Positions 12,773 to 21,873 of a DNA stretch of 27,117 nucleotides are shown one piece after another (position 1 is the first letter of the stretch; each line of letters starts with the position of its first letter). The position numbers and the translations under genes were made by a program. The DNA comes from Chloroflexota bacterium. Lineage in GTDB: Bacteria; Chloroflexota; Anaerolineae; Aggregatilineales; UBA2796. The notes under the pieces were generated by a model that was given only the letters and a program-made list of their open reading frames with translations, was not told where the DNA came from and searched no databases. Location of the stretch: NCBI GenBank assembly GCA_017743585.1, contig JAGHYP010000006.1, positions 1 through 27,117 on the forward strand. Direction: 5' to 3'.

Positions 12773-15673
12773 ATGGCACAAGAGAAAATCATCGTGCGCG
12801 GCGCTCGCGAGCATAACTTGAAGAACATCACTGTAGAGCTGCCGCGCAACAAGTTGATCGTGATCACGGGCTTATCGGGCAGCGGCAAGTCGTCGCTCGC
12901 CTTCGATACCATCTTCGCTGAAGGGCAGCGGCGCTACATGGAGTCGCTCTCTGCCTACGCGCGCCAATTCGTCGGGCAGATGGAGAAGCCCGATGTGGAT
13001 CAGATCGAAGGGCTCTCGCCTGCGATCTCGATCGACCAGCGCGGCGTGAGCGCCAATCCGCGCTCGACCGTTGGCACAGTCACTGAGATTTACGACTACC
13101 TGCGCCTGCTCTACGCGCGCATTGGCGTGCCGCACTGCCCTACGTGCGGAGCAGAAGTGAAAGCGCAGAGCGCGCAGCAGATCGTCGAGCAGATCGAGGC
13201 GATGCCCGACGGCACGCGCATTCAGGTCTTGGCGCCGCTCGTCAGGGATCGCAAAGGGCATCATGAGAAAGTCTTCGAAGAGGTGCGCAAGGCGGGTTTT
13301 GTGCGCGTGCGCGTGGACGGCGTTGTGCGCGACGTGGATGAAGAGATCAAACTGGCGCGCTACGAGATGCATACTGTTGAAGTGGTGGTAGATCGGCTCG
13401 TGGTGCGCCATTTTGCCGATCCGAACGGCGACGAGGCGCAAGCAGCGCGCTCGCGCCTGACCGACTCAGTTGAGACGGCGCTCGAGCTCGGCAACGGCAT
13501 AGTGATCATCAACGATGTGACCGATCCGAGCGCGCCGCGCGATATCTTGTTCAGCGAGAAGCTGGCGTGCGTCTTCTGCCACAGCTCGTTGCCCGAGATC
13601 GAGCCGCGCACGTTCTCGTTCAACTCGCCACATGGCGCTTGCCCGCAATGTCAAGGGCTTGGCATGCGCCTTGAGATCGATCCGAGCTTGATCGTGCCGA
13701 ACCCTGACCTCTCGCTGGCAGAAGGGGCGATCAGCGAGCTGGCATGGGCAACGGATAGCGCCTCGGCGAGCATGAACATCCTTTTGACGATCGCGCGGGA
13801 GAACAAAGTGCCAACTGATAAGCCTTGGCGTGAGCTGACCGAAAAGCAGCGCGACGTGATCCTATACGGCACAGGCGAGCGGCGCTATACGATCCGTTAC
13901 ACTGGCAGCGACGGCGTGCCGCGCCAATGGTCGATGACTTGGGAGGGCATCAGCCGCATCGTGCAGCGCCGCTACGAGCAGACGGACTCGGATTTCATGC
14001 GCGAGCGCTATCAGCGCCTGATGACTGAGCGACCGTGTCCCGCGTGCAACGGCGCGCGGCTGCGTCCAGAAGCGCTGGCAGTGACCGTCAACGGCTTGAA
14101 CATCCATCAGGCAAGTCAGCTCTCGATGTTGCAGCTGCGCGAGTGGGTTGAGGCGCTGAGCGGCACTGCCGAGCGGCCTTCTGTGCTGAGCGAGCGCGAG
14201 CGCGCCATCGCCCATCAGGTGCTGAAGGAGATTCGCGACCGCGTGAACTTCCTGATCGACGTCGGCTTGGATTACTTGAACCTTGGGCGCGCGGCAAGCA
14301 CGCTCAGCGGCGGCGAAGCGCAGCGGATCAGGCTCGCCACGCAAATCGGCAGCCAGCTGACAGGCGTGCTGTATGTGCTGGATGAGCCTTCTATCGGCTT
14401 GCATCCGCGCGATAACGCGCGCCTGATCCGCACGCTAGAGCGCATGCGCGACTTGGGCAACACGCTGCTGGTGGTAGAGCATGACGAGGAGACCATGCGC
14501 GCCGCCGATTGGATCGTGGACTTAGGCCCGGGTGCCGGCGAGCATGGCGGTCAGGTGGTGGCAGAAGGCACGCCCGAGCAGATTATGATGCATCCTGAGA
14601 GCATCACAGGCGCTTATCTGAGCGGGCGCAAGCGCATCGCCGTGCCGAGCGTGCGGCGTAGCGGCAACGGCAAGGTCATCCGCATTCGCGGCGCGCGCGA
14701 GAATAACTTGAAGAATGTGGACGTGGATATCCCGCTCGGGAAGCTGGTGGTCGTCACGGGCGTGAGCGGCAGCGGCAAGTCGTCGCTGCTGATCGAGGTT
14801 CTCTACAAGCGTCTGGCGCAGGCCTTGCACGGCGCGCGCGTGCGCGCAGGGGCGCACGATAGCATCGAGGGCATAGAGGCGATTGACAAAGTCATCAACA
14901 TTGACCAGACGCCAATTGGTCGCACGCCGCGCAGCAACCCTGCCACCTATACCAAGGTGTTCGATCACATCCGCAACTTGTTCGCCGAGCTGCCTGAGAG
15001 CAAAGTGCGCGGCTACAGCCCAGGGCGCTTCAGCTTCAACGTTAAAGGCGGGCGCTGCGAGAACTGCGAGGGGCAAGGCCAGCTGCAAATTCAGATGCAA
15101 TTCCTGCCCGATGTCTTCGTCACCTGCGATGTTTGCCATGGCGCGCGCTACAATCGCGAGACGCTGCAAGTGCGCTACAAAGGCAAGAACATTGCCGATG
15201 TGTTGGCGATGACCGTCAGCGAAGGGCTGGCTTTTTTCGAGAACTTCCCCAACATTGTGCGTCCGCTGCAGACCTTGGAAGCGGTCGGTCTAGGCTACAT
15301 CCGAATCGGGCAGCCTGCCACGACGCTCAGCGGCGGCGAAGCGCAACGCATTAAGCTGAGCCGCGAGCTCGCCAAGCACAGCACAGGCAGGACGCTCTAC
15401 GTGCTGGACGAGCCAAGCGTCGGCTTGCACGCCGCAGACGTGGATCGCCTGATCACGGTCTTGCAGACGCTCGTGGATCAGGGCAACACAGTGGTCGTGA
15501 TCGAACATAACCTCGACATCATCAAAGTTGCCGATTGGATAATCGACATGGGGCCGGAAGGCGGCGATCGCGGCGGCGAAGTGATCGCAGTCGGCACGCC
15601 TGAGCAGATCGCAGCGTGCGAGCGCAGCTACACAGGGCAATTTCTAGCGCAGCATCTGATTGGCGTGAAGTGA
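12773..15673 (+). CDS. uvrA: Excinuclease ABC subunit A
   Basis: A 966-residue UvrA, the damage-recognition ATPase of nucleotide excision repair, which works as a dimer with UvrB on DNA. It has two ABC ATPase modules: Walker A GLSGSGKSS near the N-terminus and GVSGSGKSS at about residues 662-670, with signatures LSGGEAQRIRLA and LSGGEAQRIKLS. Zinc-binding cysteine clusters are CPTC, CVFC...CPQC and CENC...CDVC. Length is typical. The ATG at 12773 (MAQEKIIVRGAREHN) is the family start; AGGAG lies unusually close (two bases), so translation may be weak or use another site. An in-frame start at 12716 adds 19 residues of no recognisable type. The promoter-proximal tandem repeat resembles a motif before lexA, in line with SOS control. 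Confidence 0.97.
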   Translation: MAQEKIIVRGAREHNLKNITVELPRNKLIVITGLSGSGKSSLAFDTIFAEGQRRYMESLSAYARQFVGQMEKPDVDQIEGLSPAISIDQRGVSANPRSTVGTVTEIYDYLRLLYARIGVPHCPTCGAEVKAQSAQQIVEQIEAMPDGTRIQVLAPLVRDRKGHHEKVFEEVRKAGFVRVRVDGVVRDVDEEIKLARYEMHTVEVVVDRLVVRHFADPNGDEAQAARSRLTDSVETALELGNGIVIINDVTDPSAPRDILFSEKLACVFCHSSLPEIEPRTFSFNSPHGACPQCQGLGMRLEIDPSLIVPNPDLSLAEGAISELAWATDSASASMNILLTIARENKVPTDKPWRELTEKQRDVILYGTGERRYTIRYTGSDGVPRQWSMTWEGISRIVQRRYEQTDSDFMRERYQRLMTERPCPACNGARLRPEALAVTVNGLNIHQASQLSMLQLREWVEALSGTAERPSVLSERERAIAHQVLKEIRDRVNFLIDVGLDYLNLGRAASTLSGGEAQRIRLATQIGSQLTGVLYVLDEPSIGLHPRDNARLIRTLERMRDLGNTLLVVEHDEETMRAADWIVDLGPGAGEHGGQVVAEGTPEQIMMHPESITGAYLSGRKRIAVPSVRRSGNGKVIRIRGARENNLKNVDVDIPLGKLVVVTGVSGSGKSSLLIEVLYKRLAQALHGARVRAGAHDSIEGIEAIDKVINIDQTPIGRTPRSNPATYTKVFDHIRNLFAELPESKVRGYSPGRFSFNVKGGRCENCEGQGQLQIQMQFLPDVFVTCDVCHGARYNRETLQVRYKGKNIADVLAMTVSEGLAFFENFPNIVRPLQTLEAVGLGYIRIGQPATTLSGGEAQRIKLSRELAKHSTGRTLYVLDEPSVGLHAADVDRLITVLQTLVDQGNTVVVIEHNLDIIKVADWIIDMGPEGGDRGGEVIAVGTPEQIAACERSYTGQFLAQHLIGVK

Positions 15674-15768
15674 CTCGCCAGTGGAGAGAGCGCCACGCAG
15701 CCTTAAGGCTCGAAACTACACGGCTAAACACGATCTCACACGCTGATCCGGCTTGGTAAAGCCGCCAA

Positions 15769-15797
15769 TTGGCAAATGCGCTCAGACGCGGTATGGT
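15769..15797 (+). promoter_or_regulatory. Promoter of the BMP transporter operon
   Basis: TTGGCA (15769-15774) and TATGGT (15792-15797) are separated by 17 bases. A start at about 15804 leaves a 50-base leader whose first element is a hairpin. The -35 matches consensus at five of six positions. Confidence 0.5.
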
Positions 15798-15804
15798 TCA
15801 GCTG

Positions 15805-15823
15805 CTGCGCCGTAGAGGCGCAG
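15805..15823 (+). other. Stem-loop in the BMP operon leader
   Basis: CTGCGCC and GGCGCAG pair around the loop GTAGA, right at the predicted transcript start. It may protect the mRNA 5' end. It is too small alone to be a known riboswitch. Confidence 0.45.
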
Positions 15824-15852
15824 GTGAGCCTTTGCCGAGGAGGAGATTGGCT

Positions 15853-17052
15853 ATGCTTCACTCGTCCCTGAAACGCGCTGTTGCGCTTACAGCGGTTGCT
15901 GCGTTGGTCTTTGTCGGGCTGAGCGCCGCGCAGCGGACAGTTGCCCAGGAGGAATTCGTGGTTGGCTACGTGCTGGTCGGCCCGCAGAACGACCGCGGCT
16001 GGAGTCAGGCGCACTTTGAGGCGTCGCAGTACGTGGAGAAGACGATCCCAGGCGTGAAGTCCATTGTGGTGGACAAGGTCAATCCTGCGGATCGTCCGAA
16101 CGTGACGCTCGAGCAAGTGGTGGAGAACATGATCGAGCAAGGCGCGCGGGTCATCTTCACCGCCTCTGACGAATTCGGCGCAGAGACGCTGGCGGTAGCC
16201 GAGCGCTTCCCAGAAGTGGTCTTCATCCATGTCTCAGGCTCGGCGGTGCTGGAAGGCAAAGCACCCAAGAACGTGGGCAATGTGATGGGCAAGATGGAGT
16301 TCATGAAGATGGTGGCGGGCTGCGCGGCCGCGCTGAAGACGCAGACCAATAGCATCGCCTATCTCGGCCCGCTGATCAACGATGAGACGCGCCGTCTGGT
16401 CGTCTCAACTTATCTGGGCGCGCGCTACTGCTACGAGAAGTACCGCGGGCTCGACCCTGCTAACCTGAAGTTCGAGGTGAAGTGGATCGGCTTCTGGTTT
16501 CACATCCCCGGCGTCACTGCTGATCCGACGGCGGTGGCCAACGAGTTCTTCAACGGCGGCGCGGACGTGCTGATCAGCGGCATTGACACGACCGAGGGCA
16601 TTGTGGTCGCCAATCAGCGCGCTGAGCGCGGCGAGAAGGTCTTCGCCATCCCTTATGACTACAGCGGTGCGTGCGAGGTGGCGCCCAAGATTTGCCTAGG
16701 CGTGCCGTACTTCAACTGGGGGCCGAGCTATATGCGCATCGTCAAATCTGTGATGGACGGCACGTGGCAATCTTCGTGGGACTGGGACGGGCCGAACTGG
16801 GAGAATGTGAACGACCTCGATACCTCAGCGGTCGGCTACATCTTCGGCGATGCGCTGACCGACGCCGAGAAGGAGACGCTGAACGCCTTCAAGAAAGGCT
16901 TGGGCGATGGCTCGATCAACCTGTTCGTCGGCCCGCTGAACTATCAAGACGGAACGCCGTTCCTCGCTGAGGGCGAAATCGCCACTGATAAGCAGATTTG
17001 GTACATGCCGCAGCTCATCGAGGGAATCATCGGCGCCAGCAAAGCGGACTGA
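15853..17052 (+). CDS. BMP-family ABC transporter substrate-binding protein
   Basis: A 399-residue extracellular binding protein of the basic membrane protein family (PnrA/TmpC-like), whose characterised members bind purine nucleosides. The N-terminus is a signal sequence (basic LKR, then AVALTAVAALVFVGLSA). The mature part has the family opening FVVGYVLVGPQNDRGWSQAH, the TASDEFGAETL stretch, GKMEFMKMVAGCAAAL, and ISGIDTTEGIVVA. There is no lipobox cysteine, unusual for a binding protein that must stay near the membrane. AGGAGGAG lies eight bases before the ATG at 15853. It is first in an operon with a double ATPase and two permeases; a hairpin separates it from the ATPase gene. The ligand is inferred from the family only. 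Confidence 0.92.
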   Translation: MLHSSLKRAVALTAVAALVFVGLSAAQRTVAQEEFVVGYVLVGPQNDRGWSQAHFEASQYVEKTIPGVKSIVVDKVNPADRPNVTLEQVVENMIEQGARVIFTASDEFGAETLAVAERFPEVVFIHVSGSAVLEGKAPKNVGNVMGKMEFMKMVAGCAAALKTQTNSIAYLGPLINDETRRLVVSTYLGARYCYEKYRGLDPANLKFEVKWIGFWFHIPGVTADPTAVANEFFNGGADVLISGIDTTEGIVVANQRAERGEKVFAIPYDYSGACEVAPKICLGVPYFNWGPSYMRIVKSVMDGTWQSSWDWDGPNWENVNDLDTSAVGYIFGDALTDAEKETLNAFKKGLGDGSINLFVGPLNYQDGTPFLAEGEIATDKQIWYMPQLIEGIIGASKAD

Positions 17053-17104
17053 ACGTCGTGTTCGGCGCGGAATGCGCGCGCTAATCGCACTCTGATTGCA
17101 ATCA

Positions 17105-17129
17105 AGGGCGGGCAAGTGCTGCCCGCCCT
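17105..17129 (+). terminator. Intercistronic GC-rich hairpin after the binding-protein gene
   Basis: AGGGCGGGCA and TGCCCGCCCT form a perfect 10-base stem with a 5-base loop, 52 bases after the binding-protein stop and 18 before the ATPase start. There is no U-tract. Such hairpins after binding-protein genes commonly stabilise the upstream mRNA or cause partial termination, so that the binding protein is made in excess. Confidence 0.6.
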
Positions 17130-17147
17130 GCGCAACGCGCATACATC

Positions 17148-18668
17148 ATGCATGTTGAGCTCAGGCACATCACCAAAACGTTCGGCAGCGTGCGCGCGAA
17201 CGACGCGCTCTCGCTGGAGTTTGCCGAAGGGCGCATTTATGCGCTGCTGGGCGAGAACGGCGCGGGCAAAAGCACCTTGATGAAAATCCTGAGCGGCTAC
17301 CAACCGCCTGACTCAGGGACTATCCTGATTGACGGGCAAGTCGTCACCTTTCAGACGCCCGCAGATGCCTTGCGATGCGGCATCGGCATGCTGCATCAAG
17401 ACCCGCTCGACGTGCCGAACTTGACCGTTCTCGATAACTTCATGCTGGGCAGGCGCGAAGGTCTGTTGCCCAAGCGCAACGCCGCGCGCGAAGCACTAGC
17501 GCAGCAGGCAGGGCGGCTCGGCTTTCAGCTCGATCCATTCCGCTACGTGGATAGCTTGACCATCGGCGAGCGCCAACAACTGGAGATCGTGCGCTTGTTG
17601 AGCTTAGGCGCGCGGCTATTGATCCTCGATGAGCCGACCACGGGCATCTCGGCTGAGCAGAAACACGCGCTCTTCAGCGCGCTGAAGCGCTTGGCAGCGC
17701 AAGAGGGCATGACGATCATCCTTGTCTCGCACAAATTGGAAGATGTAGCAGCGCTGTGCGACGAAGTCTACGTGCTGCGCGGCGGCAAATTGGTCGGGCA
17801 CTGCCAGATGCCGACGCCGATTGAGGCGCTGGTGACATTGATGTTCGGGCAGAGCTTGCCGCGACCGACGCGCAGCGCGCACGCGCTCGGCGAGGAGATC
17901 TTGCGCGCAGAGGCGGTCAGCTTGACGGCGCGCCGCTTGACCGTGCGCGATCTCTCGCTCAGCGTGCGCAGCGGCGAGGTGATCGGTTTAGCAGGCTTAG
18001 ATGGCAGCGGTCAGAGCGATTTTTTGCGCGCCTGCGCGGGCTTGCAAGCGCTCAACAGCGGGCGCATTCTATTGGCGGGCATGCCGATTCACGGCAAACG
18101 CTATCCTGAGCTGCTGCGGCTGGGCGTCGCGTATGCGCCGTCAGGTCGCCTTGAGGAGGGTTTGGTGGACGGTCTGACGCTGACCGAACATTTCGCGCTG
18201 ACTGCAGGCAACGGCATGTGGATCAATTGGCGGGGAGCAGCGACGCTCGCCGCTGAGCAGATCGCGCGTTACAACATTCGCGGCGCGCCGCACAGCCCAG
18301 TGCAGACGCTCTCAGGCGGCAACCAGCAGCGCGCGCTGATCGCGCTCTTGCCTAAAAACCTGCGTTTGCTGCTGCTGGAAGACCCGACGCGCGGCTTGGA
18401 CGTGGAAAGCACGGCTTGGGTCTGGCAGCAGTTGCTGGCGCGGCGCGATCAGGGCGCGGCGATTTTGTTCACCTCGCCCGACTTGGACGAGATCGTCACG
18501 TATAGCGACCGCGTGCTGGTCTTCTGCGAGGGCAAGGCGACGCTTGTGACGGACTTAGACGATCCGTCGCGCAATCCTGTAGAGCGTCTAGGCGAGTTGA
18601 TCGGAGGCAAGGGCTTCGGAGGCAAGGACTCGTGGGTCGCTTGGCGCGGTGGCGCGGCGCCGCGCTGA
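17148..18668 (+). CDS. BMP/nucleoside-type ABC transporter double ATPase
   Basis: A 506-residue protein with two fused ABC ATPase domains, as in RbsA/NupB-type importers. The first has Walker A GENGAGKST (residues 35-43), a weak signature LTIGERQQLE, and Walker B LLILDEPTTGIS. The second has a degenerate Walker A, GLDGSGQSD, where glutamine replaces lysine, a good signature LSGGNQQRA, and LLLLEDPTRGLD. A single degenerate nucleotide site is common in this subfamily and does not imply a dead transporter. The ATG at 17148 lacks a clear ribosome binding site. The 3' end overlaps the first permease gene by 37 bases. It powers import of the ligand caught by the neighbouring binding protein. Confidence 0.94.
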   Translation: MHVELRHITKTFGSVRANDALSLEFAEGRIYALLGENGAGKSTLMKILSGYQPPDSGTILIDGQVVTFQTPADALRCGIGMLHQDPLDVPNLTVLDNFMLGRREGLLPKRNAAREALAQQAGRLGFQLDPFRYVDSLTIGERQQLEIVRLLSLGARLLILDEPTTGISAEQKHALFSALKRLAAQEGMTIILVSHKLEDVAALCDEVYVLRGGKLVGHCQMPTPIEALVTLMFGQSLPRPTRSAHALGEEILRAEAVSLTARRLTVRDLSLSVRSGEVIGLAGLDGSGQSDFLRACAGLQALNSGRILLAGMPIHGKRYPELLRLGVAYAPSGRLEEGLVDGLTLTEHFALTAGNGMWINWRGAATLAAEQIARYNIRGAPHSPVQTLSGGNQQRALIALLPKNLRLLLLEDPTRGLDVESTAWVWQQLLARRDQGAAILFTSPDLDEIVTYSDRVLVFCEGKATLVTDLDDPSRNPVERLGELIGGKGFGGKDSWVAWRGGAAPR

Positions 18669-19711
18669 CCTTCAGCGCAGCGCTGATAGCGGCGCTCACC
18701 TTGATCGCCGTCATCATGTTGAGCTTGGATAAGGCGCCATTGGCGGCGGCACAACGCTTCATTGAGGGCGCGATTGGCACGCCGAGCGCGCGCGCGGATG
18801 TGGTCATGGCGGCGCTGCCGATGCTGTTGTGTGCAGCAGGTCTGTTGCTGACCTTCACAGCGGGCTTGTGGAACATCGGCGTGGAGGGGCAGGTGACGAT
18901 GGGCGCGATCTTCGCCACGATCATCGCGCGCACCATTCCGCGCGATGTGAGCGACTGGGGCATTTTTGCCGCGCTGATCGTGCCTGCCGAGCTGCTGCTC
19001 GCGATGCTAGGCGGCGCGCTGTGGGCGGGCGTGGCAGCGCTGCTGAAGATTCGCGGCGGGATCAATGAGATCTTCGGCGGCGTGGCGCTCAACTTCATCA
19101 GCGTGAACATCTTGCTCTCGCTGGTGAACGGCCCATGGCGCGTCGGCACCTTTCCGCAGACGGCGCCGTTTGCGCCAGCGGCGCTCTTGCCGCGCCAGCC
19201 TGAACTGCGCTTGAGCCCGCTCGGCATCGGCATCGCGCTGGCGGCGTTCGGCGCGGTATTCATGGCGCTGCGCAGCACGCGCTTCGGTCTACAGTTGCGC
19301 GCCATTGGGCGCAATGCGCGCTCAGCCGGCATTTTGGGCGTGCGCGTGGAGCGGAATATCTTCTGGGCAATGGTGATATGCGGCGCGCTGGCAGGTTTGG
19401 CGGGCGCTTTTCAGGCTTTGTTTACGCGCGGGCGGCTGCTGCCGAATATTTCAGGTGGCGTCGGCTTCATGGGCGTGCTGATCGTCTTGTTGACGGGCGT
19501 GCGCGCCGCTTGGGTGCTCCCTGTGACGCTCTTCTTTGCAGTTGTGCCAATCGGTAGTTTGAAGCTCGCCACGTCGCTGGATAGCGCTGTGCAGATTGAC
19601 GCGACGCTGGGCAACGTCTTTCAGGGCGCGCTTGTATTGGCTGTGCTGATCGGGAGCGGCGTGCGAGCGGGTCTGGCAGCGCGCCGAGAGAGGCGATCTG
19701 AGCATGGATGA
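18632..19711 (+). CDS. BMP/nucleoside-type ABC transporter permease 1
   Basis: A 359-residue integral membrane protein of the branched-chain/ribose-type permease family (BPD_transp_2), equivalent to NupP/YufP. There are about eight to ten hydrophobic segments, starting with TFSAALIAALTLIAVIML. The family motifs are FTAGLWNIGVEGQVTMGA and RAIGRNARSAGILGV, the cytoplasmic loop that touches the ATPase. It forms a heterodimeric channel with the next gene product. The GTG at 18632 overlaps the ATPase gene by 37 bases, with GGAGG about nine bases upstream inside a repeated GGAGGCAAGG. Another in-frame start downstream is possible but would cut into the first membrane segment. Confidence 0.92.
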   Translation: MGRLARWRGAALTFSAALIAALTLIAVIMLSLDKAPLAAAQRFIEGAIGTPSARADVVMAALPMLLCAAGLLLTFTAGLWNIGVEGQVTMGAIFATIIARTIPRDVSDWGIFAALIVPAELLLAMLGGALWAGVAALLKIRGGINEIFGGVALNFISVNILLSLVNGPWRVGTFPQTAPFAPAALLPRQPELRLSPLGIGIALAAFGAVFMALRSTRFGLQLRAIGRNARSAGILGVRVERNIFWAMVICGALAGLAGAFQALFTRGRLLPNISGGVGFMGVLIVLLTGVRAAWVLPVTLFFAVVPIGSLKLATSLDSAVQIDATLGNVFQGALVLAVLIGSGVRAGLAARRERRSEHG

Positions 19712-20684
19712 GGTGCTGGTGCGCACATTCGCGGACATCGTGAAGGTTGGTGCGCCGATTGTGCTGGCAGCCATTGGCGAGACCATCACCGAGCGCAGCG
19801 GCGTGGTCAATCTCTCGCTGGATGGCTCGCTGGTGCTCTCGGCTCTGGCGGCGTTCGTCGCAGGGATAAGCACGGACAGCGTGATCATCGGCATATTGGC
19901 GGGCGTCAGCGTCGGCCTAGCGATCGCGCTGGTCGTAGCGGTCTGCAGCATTGAACTCAAGCTGAGCCAAGTGGCAGTCGGCTTTGTGCTGACCTTGCTC
20001 TGCCGCGATTTGGCGCTCTTCTTGGGCATTCCATATCGCAACGCGCAAGTCTTCCCGACGACATTCCTGCCGATTCCTGTGCTGAAAGACATCCCTGTGC
20101 TCGGCGCGATCTTCTTCAATCAGGATTTGTTCACATATTTGAGCTTCATTGCAGTGATTGCGGCGTGGTGGTGGCTATTCCGCACGAAGCCGGGCTTGAC
20201 GTTGCGTGCCGTCGGTGAGCGCCCGCAGACTGCCTTCGCGCGCGGCGTGAACGTGAACGCCCTGCGCTACCTGTACACTGCAATCGGCGGCGGCCTAGTT
20301 GGTCTTGGCGGCGCGGCTTACACGCTCGGCGTGCTGCCGACGTGGTCGGATACAGGCGTCGCTGGCAACGGCTGGATCGCGCTCGCCATTGTGATCTTCG
20401 GCGGCTGGTATCCGTTGCGCGTCGCGCTTGGCGTGTACTTGGTAGCAGGGCTGCGCGCCATTGTGACCAGCGTCCAAGCGCAAGTGCCGCCGCAAGTGGT
20501 GGAACTGCTCAACGCGCTGCCGTGGCTGCTGATGCTCTTGACGCTGTTCATAGTCAGCGGGCCTTATCTGGATCGGTTGTTGAGAGTGCTGCCGCCGCGC
20601 TTACACCCGCTGATTCGCACAGTGCTGCGCGCACGACCGCCATCGGCGCTTGGCACGATTTTCGAGCAGGAAGGGCGGCGCTGA
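19704..20684 (+). CDS. BMP/nucleoside-type ABC transporter permease 2
   Basis: A 326-residue membrane protein, partner of the preceding permease (NupQ/YufQ-like). Motifs are the N-terminal GAPIVLAAIGETITERSG followed by VNLSLDGSLVLSA, and the ATPase-contact loop RAVGERPQTAFARGVNV. About eight to nine hydrophobic segments end before a basic C-terminal tail. The ATG at 19704 overlaps the end of permease 1 by eight bases, so translation is coupled. It is the last gene of the importer operon; 32 bases later the L,D-transpeptidase gene ends on the opposite strand. No terminator is obvious in this short convergent gap. Confidence 0.93.
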   Translation: MDEVLVRTFADIVKVGAPIVLAAIGETITERSGVVNLSLDGSLVLSALAAFVAGISTDSVIIGILAGVSVGLAIALVVAVCSIELKLSQVAVGFVLTLLCRDLALFLGIPYRNAQVFPTTFLPIPVLKDIPVLGAIFFNQDLFTYLSFIAVIAAWWWLFRTKPGLTLRAVGERPQTAFARGVNVNALRYLYTAIGGGLVGLGGAAYTLGVLPTWSDTGVAGNGWIALAIVIFGGWYPLRVALGVYLVAGLRAIVTSVQAQVPPQVVELLNALPWLLMLLTLFIVSGPYLDRLLRVLPPRLHPLIRTVLRARPPSALGTIFEQEGRR

Positions 20685-20716
20685 CGAAGTGCCGCGCGCG
20701 GGCAAGGCATTCAGGC

Positions 20717-21814
20717 TCACTGCGGCGCGCCGGGACGGTACTTGCCGCTATGGTAGACGTAGACATAGGCGTCAGGCTGATCCTGAGTCCACTCATAGAT
20801 CCACTTGGCGTCAGTGATGCTCAGGTTGATGCAACCGCGCGAGCGTCGGTAGCCGAAGCCATCGTGCCAATACGCGCCGTGCAGCGCCTGTTCCGAGTTG
20901 TTGAAGTACATCACGTATGGCACGAGCGGCAAGTACCAATATTGCGGCTTCCCTTCCGCCCCTGACATGCGCGTCTCTTCGTAGCGGGCAAAAATCTGGT
21001 GGACGCCTTCGTCCGTCCCCCACTCAGGCAGGCCGCTGGAGATTAGCGTGGCGAAGACGGGCTTATCGCCTTCGTAAGCGATTAAGGTCTGCTCGTAGAG
21101 ATCGACGGCAAACCATTTTCTGCCCGCTGGGATGCTTTCAGGGCGCGCTACCGGCTTGACTTTGGCGACGCGCGTCTGTAGCACCCATTGGTCTGGCCCG
21201 ATCAGGTACCATTCCCAAGTATCCACCACTGCCACGGCGAAGATGTTGACCATTGTGTAGCGCTTGATCTCAGGCGTGCCTGCCACAGGCTTAGCGCCCG
21301 GCGTGCGGCTTGGGCGCGTATCGAGTAGCATCCAAGCAAACGGGCGCGTTGGCAGTCCATCGGGCAGCAGCACGCCCGAGAAGCGCGAGACCGCCTTATT
21401 GATCGGGCCAAGCGCGCTCTCCTGCACCCAAGCGTTCTGTCCAACCTGCACCCAGCCATCAACAGCTTCGCCCGCCACTACGAAGATGAAGCCCTCAGGA
21501 TACGCGCCGATCACATTCCCATTCGGCGCATCGTGAATAGTTGTCGGCTTTTCCACGCGCCGAAATGGACGCCGATAGAGCAGCCGGTTATCCACAGGCA
21601 AGCGCGGCAAATTAGGCACAGGATTGACCGCCATCTCAGCCTCGATAGCGCGCATTTCCACGCCGTACACGATTGGCGAGGCGCATCCCGGCGCGCTTCG
21701 ATTGGCGGCGCAATTCAGTTTGCCGCCTGAATCGGCGTTGAGCGATGCACTCGGCAATAGGAGCGCCACTAGGAGCGCTATCGCCGCCAGCTTTTTCAAG
21801 AGAGAACCGTGCAT
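20717..21814 (-). CDS. Secreted L,D-transpeptidase (YkuD domain)
   Basis: A 365-residue exported protein. A signal peptide (LLKKLAAIALLVALLLPSASLNA) is followed by regions that look like two SH3-like wall-binding modules (for example RVEKPTTIHDAPNGNVIGAY, about residues 85-135). The C-terminal YkuD domain starts near WFAVDLYEQTLIAYEGD. The catalytic motif is HGAYWH...SRGCINLS with nucleophile C328. These enzymes make 3-3 peptidoglycan cross-links or attach proteins to the wall, pointing to a peptidoglycan-containing envelope. The ATG at 21814 has GAGG seven bases upstream. It is a single gene with its own upstream region, where a palindrome overlaps a possible -35. Catalytic activity is likely since all core residues are present. 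Confidence 0.93.
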   Translation of the reverse strand: MHGSLLKKLAAIALLVALLLPSASLNADSGGKLNCAANRSAPGCASPIVYGVEMRAIEAEMAVNPVPNLPRLPVDNRLLYRRPFRRVEKPTTIHDAPNGNVIGAYPEGFIFVVAGEAVDGWVQVGQNAWVQESALGPINKAVSRFSGVLLPDGLPTRPFAWMLLDTRPSRTPGAKPVAGTPEIKRYTMVNIFAVAVVDTWEWYLIGPDQWVLQTRVAKVKPVARPESIPAGRKWFAVDLYEQTLIAYEGDKPVFATLISSGLPEWGTDEGVHQIFARYEETRMSGAEGKPQYWYLPLVPYVMYFNNSEQALHGAYWHDGFGYRRSRGCINLSITDAKWIYEWTQDQPDAYVYVYHSGKYRPGAPQ

Positions 21815-21873
21815 GCGAGAGCCTCGATTGCAGTGAAGTATCGCAGCCAGCTTACCAGATTGATGCAGCGCAC

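Noticed and set aside
15805..15852. Lysine riboswitch before the BMP operon
   Set aside because: Only two short strings resemble it; the five-helix, roughly 170-base aptamer cannot fit in the leader, and a BMP importer is not a typical target.
18602..18632. Direct repeat GGAGGCAAGG at the ATPase/permease junction as a mobile-element footprint
   Set aside because: It encodes a GGKGFGGK linker and supplies the permease ribosome binding site; the copies are adjacent with nothing inserted.
17148..18668. Inactive ATPase because of the degenerate second Walker A (GLDGSGQSD)
   Set aside because: A degenerate nucleotide site in one half is normal for ribose/BMP-type double ATPases; the remaining motifs are intact.
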